Below, one piece after another: positions 1-8,558 of a stretch of 64,000 bases of DNA. Below the pieces are notes generated by a model that saw only the letters and a program-made list of their open reading frames with translations, searched no databases and was not told the DNA's origin. Within the stretch, counting starts at the first letter, position 1, and each line of letters opens with the position of its first letter. The stretch is from Melioribacteraceae bacterium (GTDB lineage Bacteria > Bacteroidota > Ignavibacteria > Ignavibacteriales > Melioribacteraceae). The stretch spans positions 2,389,511-2,453,510 of the forward strand of contig CP129490.1 in NCBI GenBank assembly GCA_030584085.1, written 5' to 3'. A program made the translations under genes and the position numbers.

Positions 1-690
1 ATTAGCAAACCATTCCCAACCATTTTCTATTATTTTTGGAACGTTTGCGATTGTTTCAACATTATTAATTGTAGTTGGATTTCCCCACAAACCATTTTGT
101 GCAGGGAATGGAGGTTTAATTCTTGGATATCCTCTTTTACCTTCAATGGAATTCATCAACGAAGATTCTTCACCGCAGATATATGCACCTGCACCTTTGT
201 GAATATGAATATCACAATAAAAATCAGTTCCGAAAGTTTGTTTCATTTGTTCGCCAACGTAACCCTTAGCATAGGCGTCATCTAATGCTTTTTGCATTAA
301 CTTAATCCATTTATGGTATTCACCGCGAATATATATATAAGCTGTCTTTGCACCGATTGCATAACAAGCAATCAAAATACCTTCGATAAGCTGATGAGGA
401 TTCTTTTCGAATACTTCTCTATCTTTAAACGAACCCGGTTCTGATTCATCGCCATTAACGCAGAGATATTTAGGTTTATCTGTAGTTTTTGGCATGAAAC
501 TCCACTTGAGTCCGGTAGAAAACGCAGCACCGCCTCTGCCTCTTAATCCTGATTTCTTAACTTCGTCAATAATTTCATCCGGAGTTAAACTGAAAGCTTT
601 CTTTGCGGAATTAAATCCACCGTTAGAAAGGTAGGTATCTAACACATGTAAATTTTCTATTCCGGGGAGAACTATTTTAACTTTTTCCAT
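1..690 (-). CDS. nuoF: NADH-quinone oxidoreductase subunit F (partial, 3' end outside window)
   Basis: This is the NADH-binding, FMN-carrying subunit of respiratory complex I, which passes electrons from NADH to the iron-sulfur chain. Only the first 230 residues are visible; the C-terminal Fe-S region lies beyond base 1. The glycine-rich motif [13 protein letters not shown] and the later CGEES match the FMN/NADH-binding fold of NuoF. The start ATG shares one base with the nuoE stop (TAATG), so the two genes are translationally coupled. Gene order nuoA-B-C-D-E-F is the standard complex I order. Family assignment is secure. Confidence 0.95.
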   Translation of the reverse strand, partial: MEKVKIVLPGIENLHVLDTYLSNGGFNSAKKAFSLTPDEIIDEVKKSGLRGRGGAAFSTGLKWSFMPKTTDKPKYLCVNGDESEPGSFKDREVFEKNPHQLIEGILIACYAIGAKTAYIYIRGEYHKWIKLMQKALDDAYAKGYVGEQMKQTFGTDFYCDIHIHKGAGAYICGEESSLMNSIEGKRGYPRIKPPFPAQNGLWGNPTTINNVETIANVPKIIENGWEWFAN

Positions 691-1163
691 TACTTGAGTG
701 TATCCAAAATTTCTTCAACTTTATCTTTCGTTAAATTTTCAAAATAATCTTCGTTGATTGCTATCATAGGAGCATAACCACAAGCGCCCATACATTCAAC
801 TTCCTCAATTGAAACAAGACCGTCTTCAGTAACACCAAGATTATCAATGCCGTACTTTTCTTTAATTTGCTTCCAAATTTCATAACCACCGCGCAGCATA
901 CAAGATACATTTGTACAGACTTGTATGTGATGTTTGCCCATGGGTTTTTTATGATACATTGTGTAAAATGTTGCAGCACTCAAGACCGATACATTATCTA
1001 TGCCTAGTACATTTGCAATTTCCTGCATAACTTCAGTGCTGATATAACCATTTTGTTCTTGCGCAATCCAGAGTGTATCCATTACAGCGGCTAAGGCGGT
1101 TGGATATTTCTTTCTGCTTTCTTCTATTTTCTTTAGACTTTCGTCTGTAAAATTAAATGACAT
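690..1163 (-). CDS. nuoE: NADH-quinone oxidoreductase subunit E
   Basis: The 157-residue protein is the thioredoxin-fold 2Fe-2S subunit of the complex I NADH dehydrogenase module. The four cluster ligands are visible at C83, C88, C124 and C128 (motifs CTNVSC and CMGAC). The N-terminal helical part contains the usual [10 protein letters not shown] segment. Length is normal for the family. It lies 44 bases after nuoD and shares one base with nuoF, its functional partner in the peripheral arm. Confidence 0.95.
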   Translation of the reverse strand: MSFNFTDESLKKIEESRKKYPTALAAVMDTLWIAQEQNGYISTEVMQEIANVLGIDNVSVLSAATFYTMYHKKPMGKHHIQVCTNVSCMLRGGYEIWKQIKEKYGIDNLGVTEDGLVSIEEVECMGACGYAPMIAINEDYFENLTKDKVEEILDTLK

Positions 1164-1207
1164 TTCAATTCTTTTTAGAATTTAGAAATTAGTGTTTAGA
1201 ATTTGTT

Positions 1208-2461
1208 TTACTTATCCGCTTCTCCCATTACAGGATCAATACTACCAATGATTGCAACAACATCGGAAATCATTTGACCTTCACACATTAATGGTAATGC
1301 TTGTATGTTACAAAAACTTGGTGATCGAATTTTTAATTTCCAAGGATGCCCGCTTCCGTTGCTAACAAAGTAGAAACCGAGCTCCCCTTTTGGATTTTCA
1401 ACCGAGAAATATGTATCGCCGACCGGAGGATTAATTCCAAAATTTACCAACATGAAATCATGAATTAGCTCTTCCATCTTTGTATAAATTTCATCTTTGT
1501 GCGGTAGAACTTTTTTAGGATCGTTTGCTAAAAATTTCCCCGGTTTAATCTTATCCAAACATTGGTAAATAATTTTTACGGATTCTTTTACTTCATCAAC
1601 ACGAACAAAATATCTAGCTAAACAATCGCCTTCATTGTAAACCGGTACTTTAAAGTCCGTCTGATCGTAGAACATATATGGTTTAGCGCGGCGGATATCA
1701 TACTCAACCCCGGAACCTCTTAAGTTCGGTCCGGTAATTCCCAAAGAGATTGCTCTGTCTTTAGGCAATAAACCTATACCGTCAAGACGTTCAACAAAAA
1801 TTCTGTTTGTATTAAGTAATCGTTCAAATTCGTCGAATGCATCTTTGAATCTATCTAGGAAATTCTTAATCATTCTTAACGCCTCATCACTTGCATCCGA
1901 AGCAACGCCTCCGAAACGTGTATAACTAGTTGTGAATCTGGCGCCAATAAGTAAGTCAAATATATTTTGTATGTATTCTCTTTCTCTGAAAGTCCACATA
2001 AATGCTGTAATTGCTCCGACATCAAGCGCGAATGTTCCAACAGCAACTAGATGTCCCATTATTCTTCCGAGCTCATTAATTATCATTCGAATATAAGTAG
2101 CTCTTTCGGGGACTTCTATTCCGGCAAGTTTTTCAACCGCAAGCACGTATGCAACGTTGTTGCAAAGATTTGCTGTGTAATCAAGTCTGTCGGTGTGAGG
2201 GATGTAGTCATAATAATTCATATTCTCGGCCATCTTTTCATATCCTCTATGAAGATAACCGAGTTCCGGCACGCATTTAACAACTGTTTCACCGTCAAGT
2301 CGAAGTAATAATCTTAAAACACCATGAGTTGCGGGATGCTGCGGACCCATGTTAATAATCATTTCGTTTTCAAGTGCATCTTCAATTGTTAAATCAGGAT
2401 CTGACTCTAAAAGTTTATTCAACAATTTCTCATCATTCGTTATATCGATTTGTTTATTCAT
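1208..2461 (-). CDS. nuoD: NADH-quinone oxidoreductase subunit D (49 kDa)
   Basis: The 417-residue subunit belongs to the hydrogenase-large-subunit-like family and forms part of the quinone-binding cavity of complex I next to NuoB. The signature GPQHPATHGVLRL appears near residues 39-51, preceded by a short acidic N-terminal extension. The C-terminus ends in a segment around DPVMGEADK, as expected. NuoC and NuoD are separate genes here, not fused as in E. coli. The ATG shares one base with the nuoC stop, which suggests coupled translation. Confidence 0.96.
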   Translation of the reverse strand: MNKQIDITNDEKLLNKLLESDPDLTIEDALENEMIINMGPQHPATHGVLRLLLRLDGETVVKCVPELGYLHRGYEKMAENMNYYDYIPHTDRLDYTANLCNNVAYVLAVEKLAGIEVPERATYIRMIINELGRIMGHLVAVGTFALDVGAITAFMWTFREREYIQNIFDLLIGARFTTSYTRFGGVASDASDEALRMIKNFLDRFKDAFDEFERLLNTNRIFVERLDGIGLLPKDRAISLGITGPNLRGSGVEYDIRRAKPYMFYDQTDFKVPVYNEGDCLARYFVRVDEVKESVKIIYQCLDKIKPGKFLANDPKKVLPHKDEIYTKMEELIHDFMLVNFGINPPVGDTYFSVENPKGELGFYFVSNGSGHPWKLKIRSPSFCNIQALPLMCEGQMISDVVAIIGSIDPVMGEADK

Positions 2462-2961
2462 TAGTCTTCGTTTTTATTTGGAAGTGGAAGTGAACCGGGT
2501 ATTCCCATAACAGGAAATTCTTTTCTTAACGGATGATATTCAAATGTTTCGGGCATGTACATTCTGCGTAAATCAGGATGATTATTAAAATGAATTCCAT
2601 ACATATCCCAGGTTTCTCTTTCATACCAATTTGCACTTTCCCAAACCGAAACTACAGAATCAATTGATGGATTTTTTGCATCTTCGATAGTTGCTTTTAA
2701 CCTTATATTAAAATTTTTACTTAGTGAATAAAGATGATAAACCGCAGTAAATCTATTTTTTCTTTTAGCCCAATCAATTGCAGTAACATCAACACACATT
2801 GCAAAATCTAATTCGGGATCATCTTTTAAGAAATTCGAAAGTTCAACAATTCTTGCGGGATGAATCTCTATACAAAGATCATTTCGGAAATCAGTTATAT
2901 CTACAATATCCGACCCAAATTTTTCTTTTACTTTGGATACGATTAATTCTTTGAATTCCAT
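2461..2961 (-). CDS. nuoC: NADH-quinone oxidoreductase subunit C (30 kDa)
   Basis: The 166-residue hydrophilic subunit sits in the connecting part of complex I and packs against NuoD. The family signature is clear: YERETWDMYGIHFNNHP followed by LRRMYMPE and HPLRKEFP. It starts 9 bases after the nuoB stop and ends by overlapping the nuoD start. It has no metal ligands, as is normal for this subunit. Confidence 0.95.
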   Translation of the reverse strand: MEFKELIVSKVKEKFGSDIVDITDFRNDLCIEIHPARIVELSNFLKDDPELDFAMCVDVTAIDWAKRKNRFTAVYHLYSLSKNFNIRLKATIEDAKNPSIDSVVSVWESANWYERETWDMYGIHFNNHPDLRRMYMPETFEYHPLRKEFPVMGIPGSLPLPNKNED

Positions 2962-2970
2962 TTTAGCCGG

Positions 2971-3489
2971 TTAGTTATTACTTATTGATAAATCAACTAA
3001 TTTCTTATCTTGAAAATCTCTTGCTCGTGTACCGTCAATTTTCTTTTGAAGCTCCATCAAAGCGTTTATTAAATTTTCGGGTCTGGGCGGACAGCCGGCA
3101 GTGTAAACATCAACAGGTAAAAACTGATCAATTCCTTGAACAACCGGGTATGATCTATACATTCCTCCGGAAGAAGTACAAGCTCCCATTGCAATTACCC
3201 ATTTTGGATCAGGCATTTGATCATAAATTCTTCTGACAACATGAGCCATTTTGTAAGTAACAGTTCCGGCTACAATTATTAGATCACATTGCCGAGGAGT
3301 AAATCTCATAACTTCAGACCCGAAACGGGACATATCATATTTAGGGTCGACTGCCGACATCATTTCAATCGCACAGCAAGAAATTCCCATCGGCATCGGC
3401 CAGAGTGAACCTTTTCTTGCCCAAGCAATTACTGCATCTAATTTCGTGGTTAAATAACCATCAGAGGTGAGCTTTGATTCTAATCCCAC
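2971..3489 (-). CDS. nuoB: NADH-quinone oxidoreductase subunit B (N2 cluster)
   Basis: The 172-residue subunit carries the terminal 4Fe-4S cluster N2 that reduces quinone. The ligands are visible: adjacent C38-C39 ([11 protein letters not shown]), C104 (GACTSSGGM) and C133 (AGCPPRPE). The start codon is GTG, inside the last 10 bases of nuoA. This overlap implies translational coupling. Length and all key residues are normal. Confidence 0.96.
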   Translation of the reverse strand: MGLESKLTSDGYLTTKLDAVIAWARKGSLWPMPMGISCCAIEMMSAVDPKYDMSRFGSEVMRFTPRQCDLIIVAGTVTYKMAHVVRRIYDQMPDPKWVIAMGACTSSGGMYRSYPVVQGIDQFLPVDVYTAGCPPRPENLINALMELQKKIDGTRARDFQDKKLVDLSISNN

Positions 3490-3848
3490 TTTAAAGCACC
3501 TTTCTTGTATATGTAAAGGAATCCAAGTTCAAGAACAATTAGAAAAACCATCATTGGCCAGAATGCAAAGATTCCAAACTCATTGTATAGATTACGAAAT
3601 TCAACTCCCCATGGATACAAATAGATAACTTCTATATCAAATATTATGAACATCATTGCAACGAGATAGTATTTTATCGAGACTCTCTCGTTTGTTGAAC
3701 CAATTGGATCTTTACCACTTTCATAAGGCATCATTTTAATTTTTGTTGGTCTTTGTGGCCCAAACAGCGAAGATGAAAAAATTATTGCGGCAGCAAATAC
3801 TGCGGCTACAACTAGTACTAAAATGATTGGAAGATATTGTAAAATCAT
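3480..3848 (-). CDS. nuoA: NADH-quinone oxidoreductase subunit A
   Basis: This is a 122-residue membrane subunit of complex I with three hydrophobic helices (about residues 5-27, 62-82 and 92-112). The acidic segment [13 protein letters not shown] lies after the first helix and the conserved [10 protein letters not shown] is in the second. It is the first gene of the visible nuo operon. A good promoter candidate lies just upstream at 3875-3905. No clear Shine-Dalgarno sequence precedes the ATG, unlike many other genes in this window. Confidence 0.95.
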   Translation of the reverse strand: MILQYLPIILVLVVAAVFAAAIIFSSSLFGPQRPTKIKMMPYESGKDPIGSTNERVSIKYYLVAMMFIIFDIEVIYLYPWGVEFRNLYNEFGIFAFWPMMVFLIVLELGFLYIYKKGALKWD

Positions 3849-3874
3849 AGGTTATCAATTCGTTTTGAATTCAT

Positions 3875-3905
3875 CAAAATTATTACAAAATAGGGCGAAT
3901 GTCAA
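3875..3905 (-). promoter_or_regulatory. Predicted nuo operon promoter
   Basis: On the minus strand, TTGACA (3900-3905) is followed by 17 bases and TAATTTTG (3875-3882). This gives TTG-N20-TA and fits the Bacteroidota -7 consensus TAnnTTTG exactly. It would give a leader of about 20 bases before nuoA. The lysJ stop is at 3967 and I see no terminator hairpin between it and this site, so some read-through from the lys operon is possible. Confidence 0.6.
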
Positions 3906-3966
3906 TTTGATGATTATTCACGGAAATTGATGATGATGTGCGTAAAATTGAAAAATAATTCGAAAG

Positions 3967-5121
3967 TTAAGCTAAAATTTCGTTCAAATTTTCGGCTACT
4001 TTGTCCAATTGCTCCTTTGTAATAACTAAAGGAGGAAGCATTCGAATTACGGTTGTACCAGCAGGTAAAGCAAGTATTCCCCTTTTCATAAGTTCTTCTA
4101 AATATGGTTTTGATTTTTCTTTTAGTTCAATTCCAATCATCAATCCCATATGTCTTACTTCTCGAATTTTGGAAAGATTATTGATATCAAGTTTTGAAAT
4201 AAAGTACTCTCCAAGCTCGGCTGCTCTTTCGTCCAATTTATTATCTAGCATAAAATTAATAGACGCTAATCCGGCTGCGCAAGCTAATGGATTTCCGCCG
4301 TAAGTTGTTCCGTGTTTGCCCGCGGGAACTTCTAATAAATCATTGCATAATACAGCACCGACCGGAAAACCACCGGCGATTGCTTTTGCAAGACAAACCA
4401 TGTCAGGCTGAATATCAAAATGTTCATGAGCAAACATCTTCCCGGTTCTGCAGAAACCTGTTTGGATTTCATCAATTATTAGTTTGATTCCCTTTTCGTT
4501 ACAAAGTTTTTGTGTCGATTGAAGAAAATTTTTATCAGCAATATTTATTCCGCCTTCACCTTGAATAACTTCAATTATTACTCCTGCCGTCTTCTCTGTA
4601 ACTGCTTCGGCTAATTTTTCAAAATTATTAAAAGGTACGAAAGAAAATCCCGGAACTAACGGTTCGAAATCTTCCCGATATTCTTTTTTAAAAGTAGCAC
4701 TTAATGCACCGAGAGTTCTTCCGTGGAAACCTTTCATTGTGGCAATGAAATCGGTTTTTTTAGTTGAATATCTTGTAAACTTAATTGCAGATTCCATTGC
4801 TTCAGCACCCGAGTTGCACAAATATGCTTTTGTAAAATTCTTTGGCGCAATTGAAATTAGTTTTTCTAAAAATTTTGCTTTAGTATCGTTATAAAATGTG
4901 CCAGGACAAGTGACCAAAGTAGATGCTTGTTCAGTCAGTGCTTTGACAAGATACGGATTTGCATGTCCGATGCTGGCAACTCCAATACCGGCAGCACAAT
5001 CGATGTATTCGTTTCCTTTGTCGTCCCATAATGTTGCTTCTTTTCCCTTTACTAAAACTACATCGCGTTTTGGGAAGACATCAAATTCATATTTACTTTG
5101 TAATTCTTTGTAGTCAATCAT
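3967..5121 (-). CDS. lysJ: LysW-type/acetylornithine-like aminotransferase (LysJ)
   Basis: The 384-residue class III PLP aminotransferase would convert LysW-bound aminoadipate semialdehyde to LysW-bound lysine, using glutamate as amino donor. The PLP-phosphate motif NSGAEAMESAIK is at 103-114, GFHGRT at 131-136, the Asp of DEIQTGFCRTG near 218, and the Schiff-base lysine K246 in LAKAIAGG. By sequence alone it could be ArgD (acetylornithine aminotransferase). The assignment to LysJ rests on its place as last gene of the lysW operon. Its ATG overlaps the lysZ stop by 4 bases (ATGA). Confidence 0.85.
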   Translation of the reverse strand: MIDYKELQSKYEFDVFPKRDVVLVKGKEATLWDDKGNEYIDCAAGIGVASIGHANPYLVKALTEQASTLVTCPGTFYNDTKAKFLEKLISIAPKNFTKAYLCNSGAEAMESAIKFTRYSTKKTDFIATMKGFHGRTLGALSATFKKEYREDFEPLVPGFSFVPFNNFEKLAEAVTEKTAGVIIEVIQGEGGINIADKNFLQSTQKLCNEKGIKLIIDEIQTGFCRTGKMFAHEHFDIQPDMVCLAKAIAGGFPVGAVLCNDLLEVPAGKHGTTYGGNPLACAAGLASINFMLDNKLDERAAELGEYFISKLDINNLSKIREVRHMGLMIGIELKEKSKPYLEELMKRGILALPAGTTVIRMLPPLVITKEQLDKVAENLNEILA

Positions 5122-5912
5122 TTTATTACTGTCCCTTTATTTTCAATTGCATCTTTTAACGGATGCTCGGTTCTTCCATCAGCAATTATAACAGTTGCAT
5201 CGGAAGTTTCGAATAATTTATTTAATGCGTGCAACTTTCGTTTAATTCTGCCATCAACTTGTTCTTCTTTTTGACGAAGTTCTTCTTTCGTCATATTCAA
5301 AATTAATGAACTTTCATCATTTACATCCTCTAAGAATCCCGGAGCTTCAATAAATTGGATTATTCTTTCCGCTTTTAGTGTCGATTGAAATACTGCCAAA
5401 ATATCATCGTTTTCCGAATTGATAGCTTTGCCTTCTTCATCAGCAATCGGCACAGTAACAACTGGGAGATACTTATTTTGTAAAAGTAAATTAATAAAAT
5501 CACTATTAATTGCTTGAGGCTTGCCTGAATTATCACGAATGACTTTGAGTTTATTATTTTCTCTTACTCTTATTCCGGTGTTTCTTTTACCTTGCACCAA
5601 TCTGCCATCCAAGCCTGTTAACCCAACAGCATTTATTCCGGCTTGTTGAGCTAATTCAACAATTCTTTTGTTCATAACCCCGGCATAAGCCATTAGTTGA
5701 ATATCAATTGCATCATCATCACTAAAAACACTTGCATAACCCGAAACTGAAGTAATTATTTTTTTTTCATAATTTAATTTTGCTGCAAGTTGATCTCTAT
5801 AAGCATTCGCTCCATGGATAATTATAAACTGCTCATCTTTCATTGTTGAGATATCATCAATAATACCCTTAACATTAATAGACTGTCCGCCACCGATTTT
5901 AATAAGTATCAT
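5118..5912 (-). CDS. lysZ: LysW-aminoadipate kinase (LysZ, NAG kinase family)
   Basis: The 264-residue amino acid kinase phosphorylates the side-chain carboxyl of the substrate held on LysW. It starts MILIKIGGGQSIN, the phosphate-binding glycine loop of the N-acetylglutamate kinase family. It contains GVMNKRIVELAQQAGINAVG and LTGLDGRL, blocks characteristic of LysZ compared with ordinary ArgB. It overlaps the upstream amidotransferase-like gene and the downstream lysJ by 4 bases each, so translation is probably coupled across three genes. Glutamate-pathway kinase (ArgB) is the alternative, but the operon favours LysZ. Confidence 0.87.
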   Translation of the reverse strand: MILIKIGGGQSINVKGIIDDISTMKDEQFIIIHGANAYRDQLAAKLNYEKKIITSVSGYASVFSDDDAIDIQLMAYAGVMNKRIVELAQQAGINAVGLTGLDGRLVQGKRNTGIRVRENNKLKVIRDNSGKPQAINSDFINLLLQNKYLPVVTVPIADEEGKAINSENDDILAVFQSTLKAERIIQFIEAPGFLEDVNDESSLILNMTKEELRQKEEQVDGRIKRKLHALNKLFETSDATVIIADGRTEHPLKDAIENKGTVIK

Positions 5913-6547
5913 TCATTAAACTCCATAATTGTATTATTCGGAATTGTTAACCACTCATGATCATCTAAAGGATCTGAACAAATAATAAGTTCACTTTTAT
6001 TTTGCTTATAACTCATTGTAAAGTATTCTTCATCCTCATTGAATTGCGATGAAACAACAACGCTATTTTTATCAGTAAAGATAATATTCATTGCGCGAAT
6101 GTAACTTGTTCTTTGCTTTATAATTGTTGTACCCTTTTGAAGAGCTTCAAGTTTATTTCCTCGATCAAAGCGATTAATAAAATTAAATATTTTCTCAGCA
6201 CCAATTCTTCCTTCGACTTTTAACTTTACACCATTAAGTTCACCGTTAAAAATGAAGATTGTATCATTATTGTAAAACGGCATATTGTTTTCTATGGTTA
6301 TATCTTGATCACGGAAAGCACTTCTTGCATGTACTACTAGTCTATTTGTGATATTAAATTTTGAAAAATCATTCTCCCAAATTGGATTTATATTTTTGTA
6401 ATGATTCCATTCATTATTTTTTAAATATGCTAATCCCCAACCATGTCCTTGAAATTCTTTGCTGTTTTTGCAAATCACAGCAAATTTATCAAGGTATTCG
6501 GGGATTGAAAACTGATCTTTAGATTTTATAAATAATAATCTACACAT
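5909..6547 (-). CDS. Class II glutamine amidotransferase-like Ntn hydrolase in the lysW operon
   Basis: The 212-residue protein has the class II glutamine amidotransferase fold of the YafJ/EgtC type. Visible are the N-terminal nucleophile C2 (MCRLLF), GHGWGLAY at 34-41, the substrate-binding HARSAF at 73-78, NNMPF at 87-91, the oxyanion-hole FNGELNG near 100-106, and a C-terminal SDPLDDHEW block. I use the ATG at 6547 because the enzyme needs Met-Cys at its start. An upstream in-frame ATG at 6595 would add 16 residues encoded by a repeat. There is no synthetase domain, so it may hydrolyse a gamma-glutamyl bond itself. It sits between lysY and lysZ and overlaps lysZ by 4 bases. Its substrate is unknown; a role in releasing product from LysW is my hypothesis. 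Confidence 0.75.
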   Translation of the reverse strand: MCRLLFIKSKDQFSIPEYLDKFAVICKNSKEFQGHGWGLAYLKNNEWNHYKNINPIWENDFSKFNITNRLVVHARSAFRDQDITIENNMPFYNNDTIFIFNGELNGVKLKVEGRIGAEKIFNFINRFDRGNKLEALQKGTTIIKQRTSYIRAMNIIFTDKNSVVVSSQFNEDEEYFTMSYKQNKSELIICSDPLDDHEWLTIPNNTIMEFNE

Positions 6548-6550
6548 ATT

Positions 6551-6617
6551 CTTCTCTGTGTTTCTTTGTGACCTTTGTGGTGAATCTTTCACCACAGAGA
6601 ACGCAAAGGTCCACTGA
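6551..6617. repeat. CACAGAG-type 9-base-period inverted repeat element
   Basis: The plus strand reads three near-copies of a 9-base unit (CTCTGTGTT, TCTTTGTGA, CCTTTGTGG), then TGAATCTTTCA, then degenerate copies in the opposite orientation (CCACAGAGA, ACGCAAAGG, TCCACTGAG). GTGGTGAA and TTCACCAC can pair as a hairpin around a short loop. It fills almost all of the 73 bases between lysY and the amidotransferase-like gene. From memory, similar CACAGAG repeats occur between genes in many unrelated bacteria; their function is unknown. Confidence 0.6.
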
Positions 6618-6620
6618 GTA

Positions 6621-7670
6621 TTAAATTGGATGAAGACCCGGAAATTCTAGTCCCGTTGTTTCATCAAAACCGTTCATTAAATTGAAAGCTTGTAAAGCTT
6701 GTCCAGCCGCACCTTTCATCAAATTATCAATTGCACTGATAACCACAACACGATTGGAGTTTTCATCTTTCTTAAAGCCGATATCACAATAATTTGTTCC
6801 GATCAATAGTTTTGGTTCCGGGTATCTATAGTTACCTTCATTCTCTTTAACAATTCTTATGAAAGGTTCGTTACTATAAAACTCACGGTATAATTTCCAG
6901 ATATCTTTTTCTTCTAGATTTTCTTTCAGAAATAGATGAGATGTTGCTAGAACACCGCGCACCATATCAATCGAAGTAGCAGAAAAGTGAACACTAATTT
7001 TCTTTCCGCTAAAACTCAATTCTTGTATAATTTCCGCACTGTGTCTATGTCCTGTTGGTTGGTATGATCTAACAGCTCCTGCTCTTTCCGGATGATGTGA
7101 AGCATCGGATGATTTGTTACCTCCTTCACTTGATCCAACTTTTACTTCGATAACTGTTCGATCTAAATCAACTAAATCTTTTTTAAAGAAAGGATATAAT
7201 GGTAAAATAGTTGTAGTTGCATTGCAACCGGCAGAGGAAATATATTTAGCGGATTTCATTTCTTCACGATGAAGTTCAGGAATTCCATAAACAAAATCCT
7301 TTAATAGTTCCGGTCGAGCATGTTTATGATGATACCATTTCTCATATTCATTTTTGTCATTTAATCTAAAGTCAGCACTAAGATCAATAATGCGATCGGC
7401 AATCTTTAAAAAATTATCAATATTTTTTTGCGCACTTCCGTGAGGAAGACAGAGAAAAAGTAAATCGCATTTTTCCAGTTCATTCATACTGCTGAATTTT
7501 AAGTCAGTTACTTTTCTAAGATTCGGATGAGCTTTGTAAATGAACTTACCTAGATAACTTTCGGAAGTTACCTGTTTGATTTCAACTTTCGGATGAAAAA
7601 GAAGTAACCTTATTAAATCGCCACCGGCATAACCGGAACCTCCAACAACCGATACACTTAGTTTCTGCAT
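6621..7670 (-). CDS. lysY: LysW-aminoadipyl phosphate reductase (LysY, ArgC family)
   Basis: The 349-residue NADPH-dependent reductase turns the acyl phosphate made by LysZ into a semialdehyde. The Rossmann motif VVGGSGYAGGDLIRLL is at the N-terminus. The catalytic cysteine is in SSAGCNATTT (about C149), and the family motif HHPERAGAVRSYQPTGHRH follows. I chose the ATG at 7670, one base after the lysX stop, with GGAG upstream; a TTG 15 bases further upstream overlaps lysX. ArgC of the arginine pathway is the close alternative. The repeat element lies directly after its stop. Confidence 0.88.
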   Translation of the reverse strand: MQKLSVSVVGGSGYAGGDLIRLLLFHPKVEIKQVTSESYLGKFIYKAHPNLRKVTDLKFSSMNELEKCDLLFLCLPHGSAQKNIDNFLKIADRIIDLSADFRLNDKNEYEKWYHHKHARPELLKDFVYGIPELHREEMKSAKYISSAGCNATTTILPLYPFFKKDLVDLDRTVIEVKVGSSEGGNKSSDASHHPERAGAVRSYQPTGHRHSAEIIQELSFSGKKISVHFSATSIDMVRGVLATSHLFLKENLEEKDIWKLYREFYSNEPFIRIVKENEGNYRYPEPKLLIGTNYCDIGFKKDENSNRVVVISAIDNLMKGAAGQALQAFNLMNGFDETTGLEFPGLHPI

Positions 7671-7671
7671 T

Positions 7672-8514
7672 TTAATTTGCTCCAACTTTTAAGACATAGT
7701 CAACTATCTTTGCGGGAATATTTACCCCGGTAGTTGTTATGCTATTTTTGAATTCCATTGTATAGTTAACTTCGTTTACCATTAATCCATCTTTTGATTC
7801 AAAAAGATCAATAGCAACAACACCACCGCCAACTGCATGCGCTGCTTTAACCGATATTTCCGCAATGTCATTTGTAACCGGACAATTAGTTGCAACAGCA
7901 CCTCTTGCTGTGTTTGTAATCCAATGTGGTGATGTTCTATAGATTGATCCGATGCATTCATCACCAACAACAAAACTTCTAATATCACGTCCGGATTTCT
8001 CAACATACTTTTGAATATAAAAAATTGAATGATGGTATGTTCCCAAAACTGTTTTATGTTCAAGTATTGATTCTGCTGCGTCTCTATCATTTACTTTTGA
8101 AAGTAACCTCCCCCAAGAACCAACAGCCGGTTTTAGAACAACCGGATAGCCCATTTCTTCAATTGTTTCCAAAGCAGATTCTTCTGTAAAAGCAACACGA
8201 ACTTCTGGTTGAGGAATTTTTTGTTTTCCCAACTCAACGGAAGTTAAAAGTTTATCACCGCATATAGTTGCAACATGCGAATTGTTAACACATTTAACTC
8301 CGGCACTTTCGTAAAGTACGATTGAGTGCAGTGCGCGAGAGTGATTAATACTTCGTTCAATCACCACATCCAAATCAAACTGGTCAACACCAATATTAAA
8401 CGACAATTGTCGATCATCTATCATTACCAGCTCAACATTTTTTCTTTTATTGAATTCTTCAATCAAAAACTTTTCATCTTTACGAATTAACGAATGTAAA
8501 AAACCTACTTTCAT
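7672..8514 (-). CDS. lysX: LysW-aminoadipate ligase (LysX, ATP-grasp/RimK family)
   Basis: The 280-residue ATP-grasp enzyme would join the amino group of alpha-aminoadipate to the C-terminal glutamate of LysW. Seen are [17 protein letters not shown] (125-141), the nucleotide and metal-binding [17 protein letters not shown] (236-252), and [11 protein letters not shown] (254-264), which resembles the substrate end of Thermus LysX as I recall it. Length is typical. RimK and ArgX are related, but the LysW gene in the same operon makes LysX/ArgX the only sensible group. Whether it prefers aminoadipate or glutamate cannot be settled by reading. Confidence 0.88.
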   Translation of the reverse strand: MKVGFLHSLIRKDEKFLIEEFNKRKNVELVMIDDRQLSFNIGVDQFDLDVVIERSINHSRALHSIVLYESAGVKCVNNSHVATICGDKLLTSVELGKQKIPQPEVRVAFTEESALETIEEMGYPVVLKPAVGSWGRLLSKVNDRDAAESILEHKTVLGTYHHSIFYIQKYVEKSGRDIRSFVVGDECIGSIYRTSPHWITNTARGAVATNCPVTNDIAEISVKAAHAVGGGVVAIDLFESKDGLMVNEVNYTMEFKNSITTTGVNIPAKIVDYVLKVGAN

Positions 8515-8558
8515 TGTTTTCTCTCTTTTGCTGTAATTAATTTATGGATTAAACAGCA

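Noticed and set aside
97-285. Plus-strand open frame over nuoF
   Set aside because: It lies antisense to conserved nuoF codons and has no ribosome site or family features.
6548-6595. 16-residue N-terminal extension of the amidotransferase-like protein
   Set aside because: It is coded by the CACAGAG repeat, and the enzyme family needs Met-Cys at its start for an N-terminal nucleophile.
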